A stretch of DNA of 64,000 nucleotides, taken from contig SAQG01000014.1 in NCBI GenBank assembly GCA_004020315.1, positions 1 through 64,000 on the forward strand. The letters run 5' to 3'. Position 1 is the first letter of the stretch. Each line of letters begins with the position of its first letter. The DNA comes from Mesorhizobium sp. (lineage in GTDB: Bacteria; Pseudomonadota; Alphaproteobacteria; Rhizobiales; Rhizobiaceae). Shown here one piece after another: positions 35,926-45,767 of this stretch. The notes beneath the pieces are model-generated. The model worked only from the letters and a program-made list of their open reading frames with translations. It searched no databases and was not told where the DNA came from. The position numbers and the translations under genes are program-made.

Positions 35926-36747
35926 CTATTCCGGCTGGCCGTTGCCGGACAGGATCTGCGCCGCTCCCCGCATGGCGACGCGGAACGCCTCGTCGAAACT
36001 GACGCCGCGCACCTGCCAGCTATAGGTCCTGCCGCCCGTGGCAAGCCGCCAGTCGGCGTTCCAGCCCAATTCCTTGTCGCTCCAGACGATGCTGCCGGCA
36101 AGCGCCTGGTCGGCGCCAGCCAGTTTGGCGGCCTTGTCCAGGGCCGCCATATCCATCTCGTGCAGCGCCTTGTCGTCGAGGCCGAATTCGGAGAGCAGCG
36201 ACGCCTTGGGAAATGCGATCTGCATCGCCAGCGGGTCGGCAGCATTCACGAACGATTCGCGCATCGGTGCGCCGCGCTCATCGCCGGCGGTCAGCGTGAA
36301 ATGCCTTGCGCCTCGCTCCGTTGCGAGAAAGATCGCCAGCCGCGGCCGCTCGGCAAGCCACGGCCGGCTGCCGAGCGATGCGAGGACCGGGTCGATTACG
36401 GCGGGTTTGTAGAGGCAGGTAAGATCGTGCGGCCGGTCATGCGTGCCTTGTTCGTCGTGGATCGGAATGCCTTCCATCCTGTCGCGATAGCGGAATTCGG
36501 CAACGAAGCTGCCGGCCTTGTCGCGCAATCCAGCCATTTCAGGCTTTTTCGGCAGCCTCCGATCGCCGGAGACCCTGACCAGAACCGTATCAAGGCAAGC
36601 CTTGAAGCCGATCTGGCGGTTTTCTTCGCCCTGTCCAGTGACGATGGTGTTCGCGCGATAGAGGTCGTCCCCGGCCAACGCGGCACGAGCGGTCGCGCAT
36701 ACCATCAGGCCGATCGCCAATTGGGCAAGACGCGAAAATCCAAGCAT
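35926..36747 (-). CDS. DUF2066 exported protein
   Basis: A 273-residue protein with a signal peptide (cleavage near ATARAALA-GDD). The mature sequence DLYRANTIVTGQGEENRQIGFKACLDTVLVRVSGDRRL is the DUF2066 signature, and the C-terminal half (DQALAGSIVWSDKELGWNADWRL) fits a beta-domain. Function unknown. It follows hemB's divergent upstream neighbour region without operon partners. Confidence 0.85.
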   Translation of the reverse strand: MLGFSRLAQLAIGLMVCATARAALAGDDLYRANTIVTGQGEENRQIGFKACLDTVLVRVSGDRRLPKKPEMAGLRDKAGSFVAEFRYRDRMEGIPIHDEQGTHDRPHDLTCLYKPAVIDPVLASLGSRPWLAERPRLAIFLATERGARHFTLTAGDERGAPMRESFVNAADPLAMQIAFPKASLLSEFGLDDKALHEMDMAALDKAAKLAGADQALAGSIVWSDKELGWNADWRLATGGRTYSWQVRGVSFDEAFRVAMRGAAQILSGNGQPE

Positions 36748-36905
36748 GGCTCAACGTCCGGTTTGAAGTCCTCATCAAAAGGGTTGATTCTAGCATCGGC
36801 CGCTGGCGGTGGCCAAGGCGGCAGGATTGCCCTTGGCATTGACGCGCCCATGCGCCACGCTTTAGCACTTCAGTCCCGGCGGCGCGGGGGAGGGATTCTT
36901 AGGCG

Positions 36906-37949
36906 ATGGATTTTGGCGGCGGCAACGAGATCCGCTTCGACCGATTGGGCAGGGCCGGCATCGTCACGCTGGCGCGGCCGCAGGCGCTCAATGCCGTCAC
37001 CCATCGCATGGTCAACGCGCTCGACAAGGCGCTGCGCGCCTGGGAGCGCGACGACGGCGTCGATGTGGTTGTCGTCAAGGCCGAGGGCAGGGCGTTTTCG
37101 GCCGGCGGCGACATCCTCCACATCTACGAGGCCGGCCGGGCAGGAAAGCCGCCGGTCGACTTCTTTGCCGACGAATACCGGCTGAACGCCCGCATCGCGC
37201 GATTCAAGAAACCCTATGTCGCGCTGATCGACGGCATCGTCATGGGCGGCGGCGTCGGCATCTCGTTCCACGGCTCGCATCGGGTGCTGACCGAGAACGC
37301 TCAGTTCGCGATGCCGGAAGTCGGCATCGGCTTTTTCCCGGATGTCGGCGCCAGCCATCTCCTGCCGAACCTTGGCGGCAGCTTCGGCATGTATCTGGCC
37401 TTGACCGGAAACCGCATCCGCTATGGCGATGCTTTGTGGTCGGGCCTGGCGACGCACACGATCAAGGCGCAGGACCAGGCCGGCTTTCTCGACCGGCTGG
37501 TCGCGACCGGCGACCCGGAATCGGCGTTGCGCGGCTTTTCCATCCCGGCCCGGCGCGAGACTGACAGTCCGACACTGGAAGCGATCGCCCGCCATTTCGC
37601 GCAACCGTCGCTGGCTGACGTCATCGGCAGCCTGGAGCGCGCCGCACCCGCAGACGCGTTCGCGGCAAAGACGCTGGCGACGATCCGCACCCGCTCGCCG
37701 ACCAGCCTGCATGTCGCCTGGCGCGAGATCAGCGCCGGGCTGACGCTGTCGATGGACGAATGCATGCGGATGGAGTTCCGCATCCTCAACCGCATGCTTG
37801 CGGGCCACGATTTCTACGAAGGCATCCGCGCTGCCATCATCGACAAGGGTTCGACGCCGTCCTGGCAGCCGGCAGGCATTGATAAGGTCACCGCTGCCGA
37901 CGTCGATGCCTATTTTGCTCCGCTCGGCGAACGGGAACTCAAGCTGTGA
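36906..37949 (+). CDS. 3-hydroxyisobutyryl-CoA hydrolase (crotonase superfamily)
   Basis: A 347-residue crotonase-fold enzyme of valine degradation, releasing 3-hydroxyisobutyrate from its CoA ester. The oxyanion-hole segments are AFSAGGDI (residues 61-68) and GIVMGGGVGIS. The MPEVGIGFFPDVGASHLLPNLGG segment and the long C-terminal extension (about 90 residues beyond plain enoyl-CoA hydratases) mark the hydrolase branch. The next gene overlaps its stop by four bases, so they form an operon. Confidence 0.9.
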   Translation: MDFGGGNEIRFDRLGRAGIVTLARPQALNAVTHRMVNALDKALRAWERDDGVDVVVVKAEGRAFSAGGDILHIYEAGRAGKPPVDFFADEYRLNARIARFKKPYVALIDGIVMGGGVGISFHGSHRVLTENAQFAMPEVGIGFFPDVGASHLLPNLGGSFGMYLALTGNRIRYGDALWSGLATHTIKAQDQAGFLDRLVATGDPESALRGFSIPARRETDSPTLEAIARHFAQPSLADVIGSLERAAPADAFAAKTLATIRTRSPTSLHVAWREISAGLTLSMDECMRMEFRILNRMLAGHDFYEGIRAAIIDKGSTPSWQPAGIDKVTAADVDAYFAPLGERELKL

Positions 37950-38368
37950 GCGAGGTCACGTCGGGACGCGTCGTGCTCCATCCCTCGACGACAGAGGTCA
38001 TCTTCGCCTGGTTCCAGCGCGTCATATCAGGCTACTGCCTGTTGTTCGGGATTTTGTACTGGATCCGGCTGATCGGCTTCTATCCCGGCTCGTTGTGGCG
38101 CTTCGATCTGATGCCGGTGCATTGGCAGGTAGCGGCGGTGACGCTCGCCGTCTTCTTTCCCTTCGCTGCCGCCGGCCTGTGGATGCTGGCCTCCTGGGGG
38201 CCGGTGATCTGGTTCATCTGCGCGGCGACCGAGACCGTCATGTATGCCGGCTTTCCCGAGCTCTTCGGCCACCGGCCGCTGATCGTCGCCTCGCATGCGG
38301 CGGTGGCGCTGCTCTACATCGTCTTTCGCGTCGTGATCTGGATGCAGAAGCGCCGGGCCCGGCAATAG
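37946..38368 (+). CDS. DUF6163-like small membrane protein
   Basis: A 140-residue protein with four TM helices (near 30-50, 63-85, 90-110, 118-135), motif VIFAWFQRVISGYCLLFGILYW at its start and a basic C-terminus (QKRRARQ). I recall this as DUF6163, found in Rhizobiales; function unknown. GTG start overlaps the upstream stop (GTGA), showing translational coupling to the hydrolase gene. Confidence 0.72.
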   Translation: MSEVTSGRVVLHPSTTEVIFAWFQRVISGYCLLFGILYWIRLIGFYPGSLWRFDLMPVHWQVAAVTLAVFFPFAAAGLWMLASWGPVIWFICAATETVMYAGFPELFGHRPLIVASHAAVALLYIVFRVVIWMQKRRARQ

Positions 38369-38696
38369 AGCATCGGACCCAAAAGCCTGCCCTCGGGCCT
38401 ATCCGAGGGTGGGAACCAGTTGGGACGACCCGAAGCTCAACAAGAATAGCGCCGCGCGTCCTGTCGTATGGCCAAAGGACACTCAAACTTCTATCGGCTT
38501 CCGCCCGGAATCATTGGCTAAATCTTTAGGTTAATCATCCTTGTTCGGGTGACCCTTCGTTAAGCCTCTTTCGAAAGCTGTTACCGGTAAGCTCTTGTTA
38601 GCCCTAGCGTTTAAGTCGAATTTTATGAGTATTCGATAGTGTCGCGATCAAGGTGAAAAACAAAAATCACCAGGCGACAAACGAGAGGCAAAGACA

Positions 38697-39212
38697 ATGA
38701 TCAATTCCCGTCCGGCGGCGAAGACCGCCAACGTATCCGATGACCGCCGCGAGGCTATCCGTTCGCTGTACATGGAGTCGCTGCAGCTGGTGGAACGTCT
38801 GCACCGCCGTCTGCTTGACGTGATCAAGGACGAATTCGACCGCAACGGCCGTTCCGACATAAACGCCATCCAGGCGCTGCTGCTCTTCAACATCGGCAAT
38901 TCGGAGCTGACCGCCGGCGAACTGCGCTCGCGCGGCTACTATCTCGGCTCGAACGTCTCCTACAATCTGAAGAAACTGGTCGATCTCGGCTTCATCAACC
39001 ATCAGCGTTCGCGCATCGACCGTCGTTCGGTGCGGGTGTCGCTGACGCCAAAAGGCAGTGAGGTGGCGGAAGTCGTCGGCGGCCTTTACGAGCGCCATGT
39101 CGGCTCGATCGAGCAGGTCGGCGGCATCAACACGGAAGAATTCAAGCAGATGAACCGCGCCCTGCAGCGGCTGGATCGGTTCTGGAACGACACGATTGCG
39201 TATCGGATGTAA
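38697..39212 (+). CDS. ldtR: LdtR-type MarR-family regulator
   Basis: A 171-residue winged-helix regulator. The HTH is INAIQALLLFNIGNSELTAGEL...NVSYNLKKLVDLGFI, the wing SRIDRRSVRVSLTPKG. It matches LdtR, studied in Liberibacter and Sinorhizobium, where it activates or controls an L,D-transpeptidase and osmotic-stress response. The next gene in the same direction is that L,D-transpeptidase, strongly supporting the call. The 328-base upstream gap (38369-38696) holds a degraded repeat and an AT-rich stretch containing TCGAATTTTATGAGTATTCGA-like symmetry that may hold its promoter. Confidence 0.88.
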   Translation: MINSRPAAKTANVSDDRREAIRSLYMESLQLVERLHRRLLDVIKDEFDRNGRSDINAIQALLLFNIGNSELTAGELRSRGYYLGSNVSYNLKKLVDLGFINHQRSRIDRRSVRVSLTPKGSEVAEVVGGLYERHVGSIEQVGGINTEEFKQMNRALQRLDRFWNDTIAYRM

Positions 39213-39269
39213 GGCATATCTGCCACGTGGTGGGAACCGCGCCGAGGAGGCGCGGTCGGAAGCGGCCCA

Positions 39270-39302
39270 AAAGACCGGTGCCGAAAAGCACCGGTCTTTC
39301 CG
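39270..39302 (+). terminator. intrinsic terminator after ldtR
   Basis: AAAGACCGGTGC (39270-39281) and GCACCGGTCTTT (39288-39299) form a 12-bp stem with loop CGAAAA; the 3' arm ends in TTT. It separates ldtR from the transpeptidase transcript. Confidence 0.85.
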
Positions 39303-39455
39303 TTTCGTGAGGCCAGCCGATCCAAATAGCGGTTAGGGCCACGTTGCCGCCATATTCCCGGTGAAAGCGAGGATGCGGGTGATGTTGCGGCGAAAGCCAG
39401 CGTCTCCCTGGACGCGCGTCGCGCCCGGCGCGTTCTCACAACCGAAGGGGCCCAT

Positions 39456-39483
39456 GGTTGGCTAATTGTTAAGAATGCCAACC
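39456..39483. promoter_or_regulatory. candidate operator upstream of the L,D-transpeptidase gene
   Basis: GGTTGGC (39456-39462) and GCCAACC (39477-39483) are inverted 7-base arms around an AT-rich centre (taattgttaagaat), about 60 bases before the ldtP start. A role as an LdtR site is plausible but unproven. Confidence 0.4.
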
Positions 39484-39539
39484 CTAGAGTGTGGGCGGGA
39501 TCGCCCGGTGAAATTGTTACAGGAATGTCTGGAGCGTAC

Positions 39540-40793
39540 ATGAGAACCAGTCGCCGTTTCTTCCTTTCCGGAGCCTCCGCGTTGGCAGCGACGATGCTTG
39601 CCGGTGGCGCCAGCGCGCAGGATGTGATTGGGGATATCCTGAAATCCTCCGGCCGCGGCAACTGGAACGACCAGTTCGACGCCCGCGCCAGCCAGGGCGG
39701 CAAGGTGGCCTCGACACTGCCGATCGTCAGCCTGCAGACCGTTGCGTACACCGAGCAGGCGATAGCGCAGTATCAGAATATTGTCGCGCAAGGTGGCTGG
39801 GAGCGGGTTCCAGACACCAAGAAATTGCAGCTCGGCGTTGTCGACCCCGACGTGGTGCCATTGCGCAGGCGCTTGATGATTTCGGGCGACCTGGCGCAGA
39901 GTGCCGGCCTGTCAGAGGCCTTCGATTCCTATGTCGATGCGGCGGTCAAGCGCTTCCAGGCGCGTCATGGCCTGCCTTCCGACGGGACCCTGGGCCAATA
40001 TACCTATGCGGCGATGAACGTCTCGGCGCAGGTCCGGCTTGGCCAGCTGCAGACCAATCTGCAGCGGCTGAACGAACGCGCCGGCACGCTGGGCAACCGC
40101 TATGTATTGGTCGACATCCCGGGCGCCCAGATCGAGGCGGTCGAGAACGACCGCGTCGTGCTGCGCCACAACGCGGTGGTCGGCAAGATCGACCGCCAGA
40201 CGCCGATCGTCGATTCCAAGATCAACGAGATCATCGTCAATCCCTACTGGAACGCGCCGGTCTCGATCGTGCGCAAGGACATCATTCCGCTGATGCGGAA
40301 GGATCCTAATTATCTCAAGGACAGCAAGATCCGCCTGTTCGCACCGGATGGCAGCGAGGTCGATCCGCTGACGGTGGACTGGTCGACCGACGACGCGGCG
40401 AAATACCGCTTCCGCCAGGACCCGGGCGCCGGCAATGCGATGGCCTCGGTCAAGATCAATTTCCCGAGCCCGGACGGCGTCTACATGCACGACACGCCGC
40501 AGCAGAGCCTGTTCGGCAAGATGATGCGCTTCGATTCCTCGGGCTGCGTGCGCGTCCAGAACGTGCGCGACCTCGTCACCTGGATCCTGCGCGACACGCC
40601 GGGCTGGAACCGACAGCATTTCGAGGCGGCGATCAAGAGCGGCGAGAACATCCCGGTGCAGGTCACCAATCCGGTGCCGGTCTATTTCCTCTATATCTCG
40701 GCCTGGTCGACGGGGCCTGGCGTCGTGCAGTTCCGCGACGACATTTATGGGCTCGACGGGGCCAACGAGCTGCAGATTACCTCTGCGCTTTAA
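39540..40793 (+). CDS. ldtP: Tat-exported L,D-transpeptidase
   Basis: A 417-residue periplasmic enzyme that forms 3-3 peptidoglycan cross-links or attaches proteins to the wall. The N-terminus has a twin-arginine signal (SRRFFLSG, cleavage after GASA). A peptidoglycan-binding domain lies at about residues 120-165 (VKRFQARHGLPSDGTLG). The YkuD catalytic domain follows, with His317 in YMHDTP and Cys336 in SSGCVRV. Met 39540 was chosen because it begins the signal; 39525 is an alternative. Regulation by the adjacent ldtR is expected. Confidence 0.92.
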   Translation: MRTSRRFFLSGASALAATMLAGGASAQDVIGDILKSSGRGNWNDQFDARASQGGKVASTLPIVSLQTVAYTEQAIAQYQNIVAQGGWERVPDTKKLQLGVVDPDVVPLRRRLMISGDLAQSAGLSEAFDSYVDAAVKRFQARHGLPSDGTLGQYTYAAMNVSAQVRLGQLQTNLQRLNERAGTLGNRYVLVDIPGAQIEAVENDRVVLRHNAVVGKIDRQTPIVDSKINEIIVNPYWNAPVSIVRKDIIPLMRKDPNYLKDSKIRLFAPDGSEVDPLTVDWSTDDAAKYRFRQDPGAGNAMASVKINFPSPDGVYMHDTPQQSLFGKMMRFDSSGCVRVQNVRDLVTWILRDTPGWNRQHFEAAIKSGENIPVQVTNPVPVYFLYISAWSTGPGVVQFRDDIYGLDGANELQITSAL

Positions 40794-40812
40794 GCGACTG
40801 ATCTTATTGCAG

Positions 40813-40839
40813 AAAGGCCGCCGCGAGGGCGGCCTTTTT
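40813..40839 (+). terminator. intrinsic terminator after ldtP
   Basis: AAAGGCCGCC (40813-40822) and GGCGGCCTTT (40828-40837) with loop GCGAG, followed by TTG. The remaining bases to glyA (about 250) show no confident gene. Confidence 0.85.
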
Positions 40840-41090
40840 GTTTTCAGTTTCGTCGCCGGACGTCTGTCGTGTACCCCGGCTGGATGGATCGGCGGGCTTT
40901 GCGATGCAGGCGCTGTTGACCGAGATCACGCCTACAGAAGCCTTGCTGAAGGGCCGGCAAGCGAGGAAATAACGGGTTCTTCGCCTCAGCGCCGCAATCC
41001 GGCCAGCAAATTTCGCGCCTCAAACGTGGCGGGGCGGAAGCAACTGTGTTAATGGCGCGGCAGACCCCCCGGACGACAAGGATATCAAGC

Positions 41091-42404
<1,314 letters not shown>

Positions 42405-42487
42405 GCTCACGCAAAGTGTCGTCCCCTTGTCGGCCGGACGAGAAGCACTGTTTCAGTGGGGACGGAGTCCGGACAGGAGCCTTGACG

Positions 42488-43075
42488 ATGATGCAGATTT
42501 TCCGTGTCGCCGGCTTTGGCGCGCTTGGCGTGTTGGCCACATTGACCACCTTGCCGTCCGCCGCCCTGGCGCAGTCTGCGCCCACCCCAGCCGCACCGAA
42601 GACCGAAATCTTCGGCAAGTGGTCCACCACCGTGGACGAGATCGATACCGGTGAGGATCCGCGCAAGACCTGCGTCGCCTCGACCGCCTTTCTCGACGCG
42701 AGCGGTACCAGCGGCACTCTCACGCTCGCCATCTCGAACGGTGATGCACTGCCCCCCGATGGCTATCCGACCCTTGTCATCGCCATGAAAAACAAGGATT
42801 TGCCAACTGGCAAGAACATTCCGGCGCTGTTCGGTGACAGCAACGGCAAGGTCAAGGCGACCGTCGATGCCATGGCCGGTGCCGGCGGAAAATGGATGTT
42901 GAACAACAAGCCCGAGATCAGCCTGGCGCTGCTGCGTGCCATGCGCCGCGCCAGCGCACTCGACGTCACCTTCGCCGACACGCCGGTCGCGACGGTATCG
43001 ATGGACGGCTTCACCAAGGCCTATCGCAGCCTCGGCGTGTCATGTGGGTTCCCAACTGGTGACGTCGCGCCGTAA
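42488..43075 (+). CDS. exported protein of unknown family
   Basis: A 195-residue protein with a signal peptide (residues 1-29, FGALGVLATLTTLPSAALAQS) and a Pro/Ala-rich linker (APTPAAPKTE). The mature domain has WSTTVDEIDTGEDPRKTC and ends KAYRSLGVSCGFPTG; the two Cys could pair. The overall look (W-x-T, paired Cys, C-terminal Cys) recalls invasion-associated locus B-like periplasmic proteins, but that is tentative. GGAG before ATG 42488 sets the start. Confidence 0.68.
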   Translation: MMQIFRVAGFGALGVLATLTTLPSAALAQSAPTPAAPKTEIFGKWSTTVDEIDTGEDPRKTCVASTAFLDASGTSGTLTLAISNGDALPPDGYPTLVIAMKNKDLPTGKNIPALFGDSNGKVKATVDAMAGAGGKWMLNNKPEISLALLRAMRRASALDVTFADTPVATVSMDGFTKAYRSLGVSCGFPTGDVAP

Positions 43076-43115
43076 TCGGCCGGTATTGCCGTCTGGTATG
43101 ATGCTGGCAATTTTC

Positions 43116-43144
43116 CTCGCGCCTCGCTATCTCTGAGGCGCGAG
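43116..43144 (+). terminator. hairpin upstream of nrdR
   Basis: CTCGCGCCTC (43116-43125) and GAGGCGCGAG (43135-43144) form a perfect 10-bp stem with a 9-base loop between the exported-protein gene and nrdR. There is no T-run on the plus strand, so it may be a factor-dependent terminator or a 5' leader structure. Confidence 0.4.
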
Positions 43145-43225
43145 AGGCCATACCCGATACTTTGCCATCGCGGCAAAAACCTCTAAGCCTTTCGCTCCAC
43201 GAGAATCGCGAACACAAGGCTGTCC

Positions 43226-43702
43226 ATGCGCTGTCCCTACTGCCAGTCCGAAGATACGCAGGTGAAGGATTCGCGCCCCGCCGAAGATGGCGCGGCGATC
43301 CGCAGGCGGCGCGTCTGCCCCGATTGCGGTGGCCGCTTTACCACCTTCGAGCGTGTGCAGTTGCGCGACCTCGTGGTGGTGAAGAAGTCCGGACGCAAAG
43401 TGCCGTTCGACCGCGACAAGCTGCTGCGCTCGGTCGAGATCGCGGTGCGCAAGCGCAATGTCGATCCCGAGCGCATCGACCGGGCGGTGACCGGCATCGT
43501 GCGCCAGCTCGAAAGCTCGGGCGAGACCGAGGTCGCCTCGGGCGAGGTCGGCCGCTTGGTGATGGAGGCGCTGAAATCGCTCGACGACGTCGCCTATGTG
43601 CGCTTCGCTTCGGTCTATCGCAATTTCCGCGAGGCCAAGGATTTTCACGACGTGCTGGGCGAGCTCAAAGGTGACGAGCTCAAGGAAGAGGACGCCAGCT
43701 GA
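43226..43702 (+). CDS. nrdR: transcriptional repressor NrdR
   Basis: A 158-residue repressor of ribonucleotide reductase genes that senses ATP/dATP. The zinc ribbon is C3-x-x-C6 and C31-x-x-C34 with [18 protein letters not shown]; the ATP-cone domain spans about residues 49-139 ([19 protein letters not shown]). Length is standard. It opens a tightly packed run with ribD two bases after its stop. Confidence 0.96.
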   Translation: MRCPYCQSEDTQVKDSRPAEDGAAIRRRRVCPDCGGRFTTFERVQLRDLVVVKKSGRKVPFDRDKLLRSVEIAVRKRNVDPERIDRAVTGIVRQLESSGETEVASGEVGRLVMEALKSLDDVAYVRFASVYRNFREAKDFHDVLGELKGDELKEEDAS

Positions 43703-43704
43703 GC

Positions 43705-44829
43705 ATGGCAAGGCCCAGCCAAGCCGAACAAGAGGTTCTTGATCGCCGCTTCATGGCGGCAGCACTCAGGTTGTCGCGGAAAAATGCCGGGCGGACCTCG
43801 ACCAACCCTTCGGTCGGCACGCTGATCGTGCGCGACGACGGCAACGGGCCAATGATCGTCGGCACCGGCGTCACCGCTCTCGGCGGCCGGCCGCATGCCG
43901 AGACCGAGGCGCTGGCCGAGGCCGGCCGATTGGCCCGCGGCGCCACCGCCTATGTCACGCTGGAGCCGTGCGCCCACCATGGCCGCACGCCGCCTTGCGC
44001 CAAAGCACTGCTCAATGCCGGCGTCGCGCGGGTGGTTGGGGCTGCGAGCGACCCCGATCCACGCGTATCCGGCAAGGGCTATGCGCTCCTGCGTGCCGCC
44101 GGTGTCGAAGTCGTCGAAAGGGTGCTGGCCGCCGAGGCTGCCGAGCAGATGGCCGGTTATCTCATTCGATCTCTCAAGAAGCGCCCGGAAGTGATCCTGA
44201 AACTTGCGCTTTCCAAAGATGGCAAGATCGGCATGGAAGGCGAGGGGCAGGTCTCGATAACCGGCGACATCGCCCGGCGCGAAGTCTATCTGATGCGGGC
44301 CGAAGCCGATGGCATACTGATCGGCATCGGCACGGCGCTGGAGGACGATCCGGCGCTGACGGTGCGGTTGCCGGGGCTGGAAAACCGTTCGCCTGCGCGC
44401 ATCGTGCTCGACCGCCAGATCAGGCTGCCGGAAACGTCGAAGCTGGTCGCCGGCGTCGACCGGGTTCCGCTCTATGTCGCCGCCTGTGCCGAAGCCGACC
44501 CGCACCGGCGGGCCGCGCTAGAACGCGCCGGCGTGCGCTTCATCGGCACCGAGACGTATGAAGGCGATATTGCGCTGCCGGAACTGCTTGAAGATCTGGC
44601 TGCGCTCGGCATGGCGAGCGTGCTGGTCGAGGGCGGCGCCAGGGTGGCCAAGGCCTTCCTCGCCGAAGGGCTGGTCGACCGCATCGTGCTGTTCCAGGGG
44701 CAGGAGCCGATCGGCAAAGGCGGCATTGCATCGCCCATCGACGCCAACCATATCCCGGCGGGATTTCGCAAATTGCGCGACATGCGTTTCGGCGATGACA
44801 GCTACGCCGAGTGGATAAGGGATTTCTAG
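43705..44829 (+). CDS. ribD: bifunctional riboflavin deaminase/reductase RibD
   Basis: A 374-residue enzyme catalysing the deamination and reduction steps of riboflavin synthesis. The deaminase zinc site is H64-A-E66 (PHAETEAL) with PCAHHGRTPPC (Cys89, Cys98). The C-terminal reductase (from about residue 155) has LALSKDGKIGM and VLVEGGARVAKAF. The first of the rib genes; separated from ribE by a RIME-like repeat of about 50 bases. Confidence 0.95.
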   Translation: MARPSQAEQEVLDRRFMAAALRLSRKNAGRTSTNPSVGTLIVRDDGNGPMIVGTGVTALGGRPHAETEALAEAGRLARGATAYVTLEPCAHHGRTPPCAKALLNAGVARVVGAASDPDPRVSGKGYALLRAAGVEVVERVLAAEAAEQMAGYLIRSLKKRPEVILKLALSKDGKIGMEGEGQVSITGDIARREVYLMRAEADGILIGIGTALEDDPALTVRLPGLENRSPARIVLDRQIRLPETSKLVAGVDRVPLYVAACAEADPHRRAALERAGVRFIGTETYEGDIALPELLEDLAALGMASVLVEGGARVAKAFLAEGLVDRIVLFQGQEPIGKGGIASPIDANHIPAGFRKLRDMRFGDDSYAEWIRDF

Positions 44830-44830
44830 G

Positions 44831-44877
44831 CCATGATCCCGAAAAGTCGGAACCGGTTTTCGGAAAAGATCATCGCC
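44831..44877. repeat. RIME-like repeat, module 1 (copy D)
   Basis: CCATGATCCCGAAAA and GGTTTTCGGAAAAGATCATCG form an imperfect palindrome between ribD and ribE, the same module as at 2813 and 59906. It interrupts an otherwise compact operon and gives an mRNA hairpin between the two cistrons. Confidence 0.7.
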
Positions 44878-44897
44878 AAACAAAAAGACAGGATCTG

Positions 44898-45515
44898 ATG
44901 TTTACCGGGATTGTGACCGATGTCGGCATCGTCGCTGCCGTGAAGCCGCTGAGAGAGGGCGTCGGCTTGCGCATCGACACCGCCTATGACCCGCAGACGA
45001 TCGCCATTGGGGCTTCGATTTCCTGCGGCGGCGTCTGCCTGACGGTGACGGCGCTGCCGGAAAGCGGCGCCAATGCGCGCTGGTTCGAGGTCGAGGCCTG
45101 GGAAGAGGCACTCAGGCTGACGACGGCGATGGGCTGGAAATCCGGCACGAGGATCAATCTGGAGCGGGCGCTGAAGATCGGCGACGAACTCGGTGGCCAC
45201 ATTGTTTCAGGCCATGTCGACGGCATGGCCGAGATCGTGGCGCGCGAGGAGGAGGGCGATGCGGTGCGCTTCACGCTGGAAGCGCCGCGCGACCTGGCCA
45301 AATTCATCGCACCCAAGGGCTCCGTCGCGCTCGACGGCACTTCGCTCACCGTCAACAAGGTGGAAGGCACGCGCTTCGACGTGCTCTTGATCCATCACTC
45401 GCTGACGGTGACCACCTGGGGCGAACGCCAGGTCGGCGATCGCGTCAACCTCGAGATCGACACCATGGCCCGCTATGCGGCCCGCCTCGCCGAGGCTGCG
45501 AAAGAGGGGCTTTGA
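44898..45515 (+). CDS. ribE: riboflavin synthase alpha chain
   Basis: A 205-residue enzyme dismutating two lumazines to riboflavin. The two lumazine-binding repeats are visible: MFTGIVTDVGIV...SCGGVCLTV (1-95) and GHIVSGHVDGMAEIV...SVALDGTSLTVNKV (96-195). ATG 44898 starts the conserved MFTGIV; an in-frame ATG at 44811 lies within ribD and the repeat. The stop overlaps the next small ORF start by one base. Confidence 0.95.
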   Translation: MFTGIVTDVGIVAAVKPLREGVGLRIDTAYDPQTIAIGASISCGGVCLTVTALPESGANARWFEVEAWEEALRLTTAMGWKSGTRINLERALKIGDELGGHIVSGHVDGMAEIVAREEEGDAVRFTLEAPRDLAKFIAPKGSVALDGTSLTVNKVEGTRFDVLLIHHSLTVTTWGERQVGDRVNLEIDTMARYAARLAEAAKEGL

Positions 45516-45679
45516 TGAATAAGGGCAGAAGGACTTCCAAACAGGAAGAGCAACTGAGGCGCGAAGCTTTGGCCGATGTTGACGCCGGTGATGTGATTGA
45601 CCGCCACGTCGTGCAGGCTTGGGCTTTGAGTCTTGATACCAGTGATCCGCGTCAGACGCCGCGCCGGAAAATAAAATAG
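45515..45679 (+). CDS. small antitoxin-like ORF inside the riboflavin operon (54 aa)
   Basis: A 54-residue frame ([20 protein letters not shown]...) overlapping the ribE stop as TGATG, hence translationally coupled. The central segment [21 protein letters not shown] resembles the C-terminal part of ribbon-helix-helix addiction-module antitoxins (A-D-x-x-A-G-x-V-I-D-H-x-x-V-x-x-W), preceded by a basic N-terminus. No toxin gene follows; ribH begins 88 bases later. It could be an orphan antitoxin, a transcription factor or a decayed module. Not in a known rib-operon family that I recognise. Confidence 0.55.
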   Translation: MNKGRRTSKQEEQLRREALADVDAGDVIDRHVVQAWALSLDTSDPRQTPRRKIK

Positions 45680-45767
45680 TTTCGGCAGACCTCCCGCATC
45701 TCCACCAATCTTCTGCTTGCGATCAAACCGGCTTCGGCCTAAGTCACCGGCGATCCCGGAGACATCT

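Noticed and set aside
40903..40971. 22-codon frame ([17 protein letters not shown]...) upstream of glyA
   Set aside because: No clear ribosome-binding site and too short to support without conservation data.
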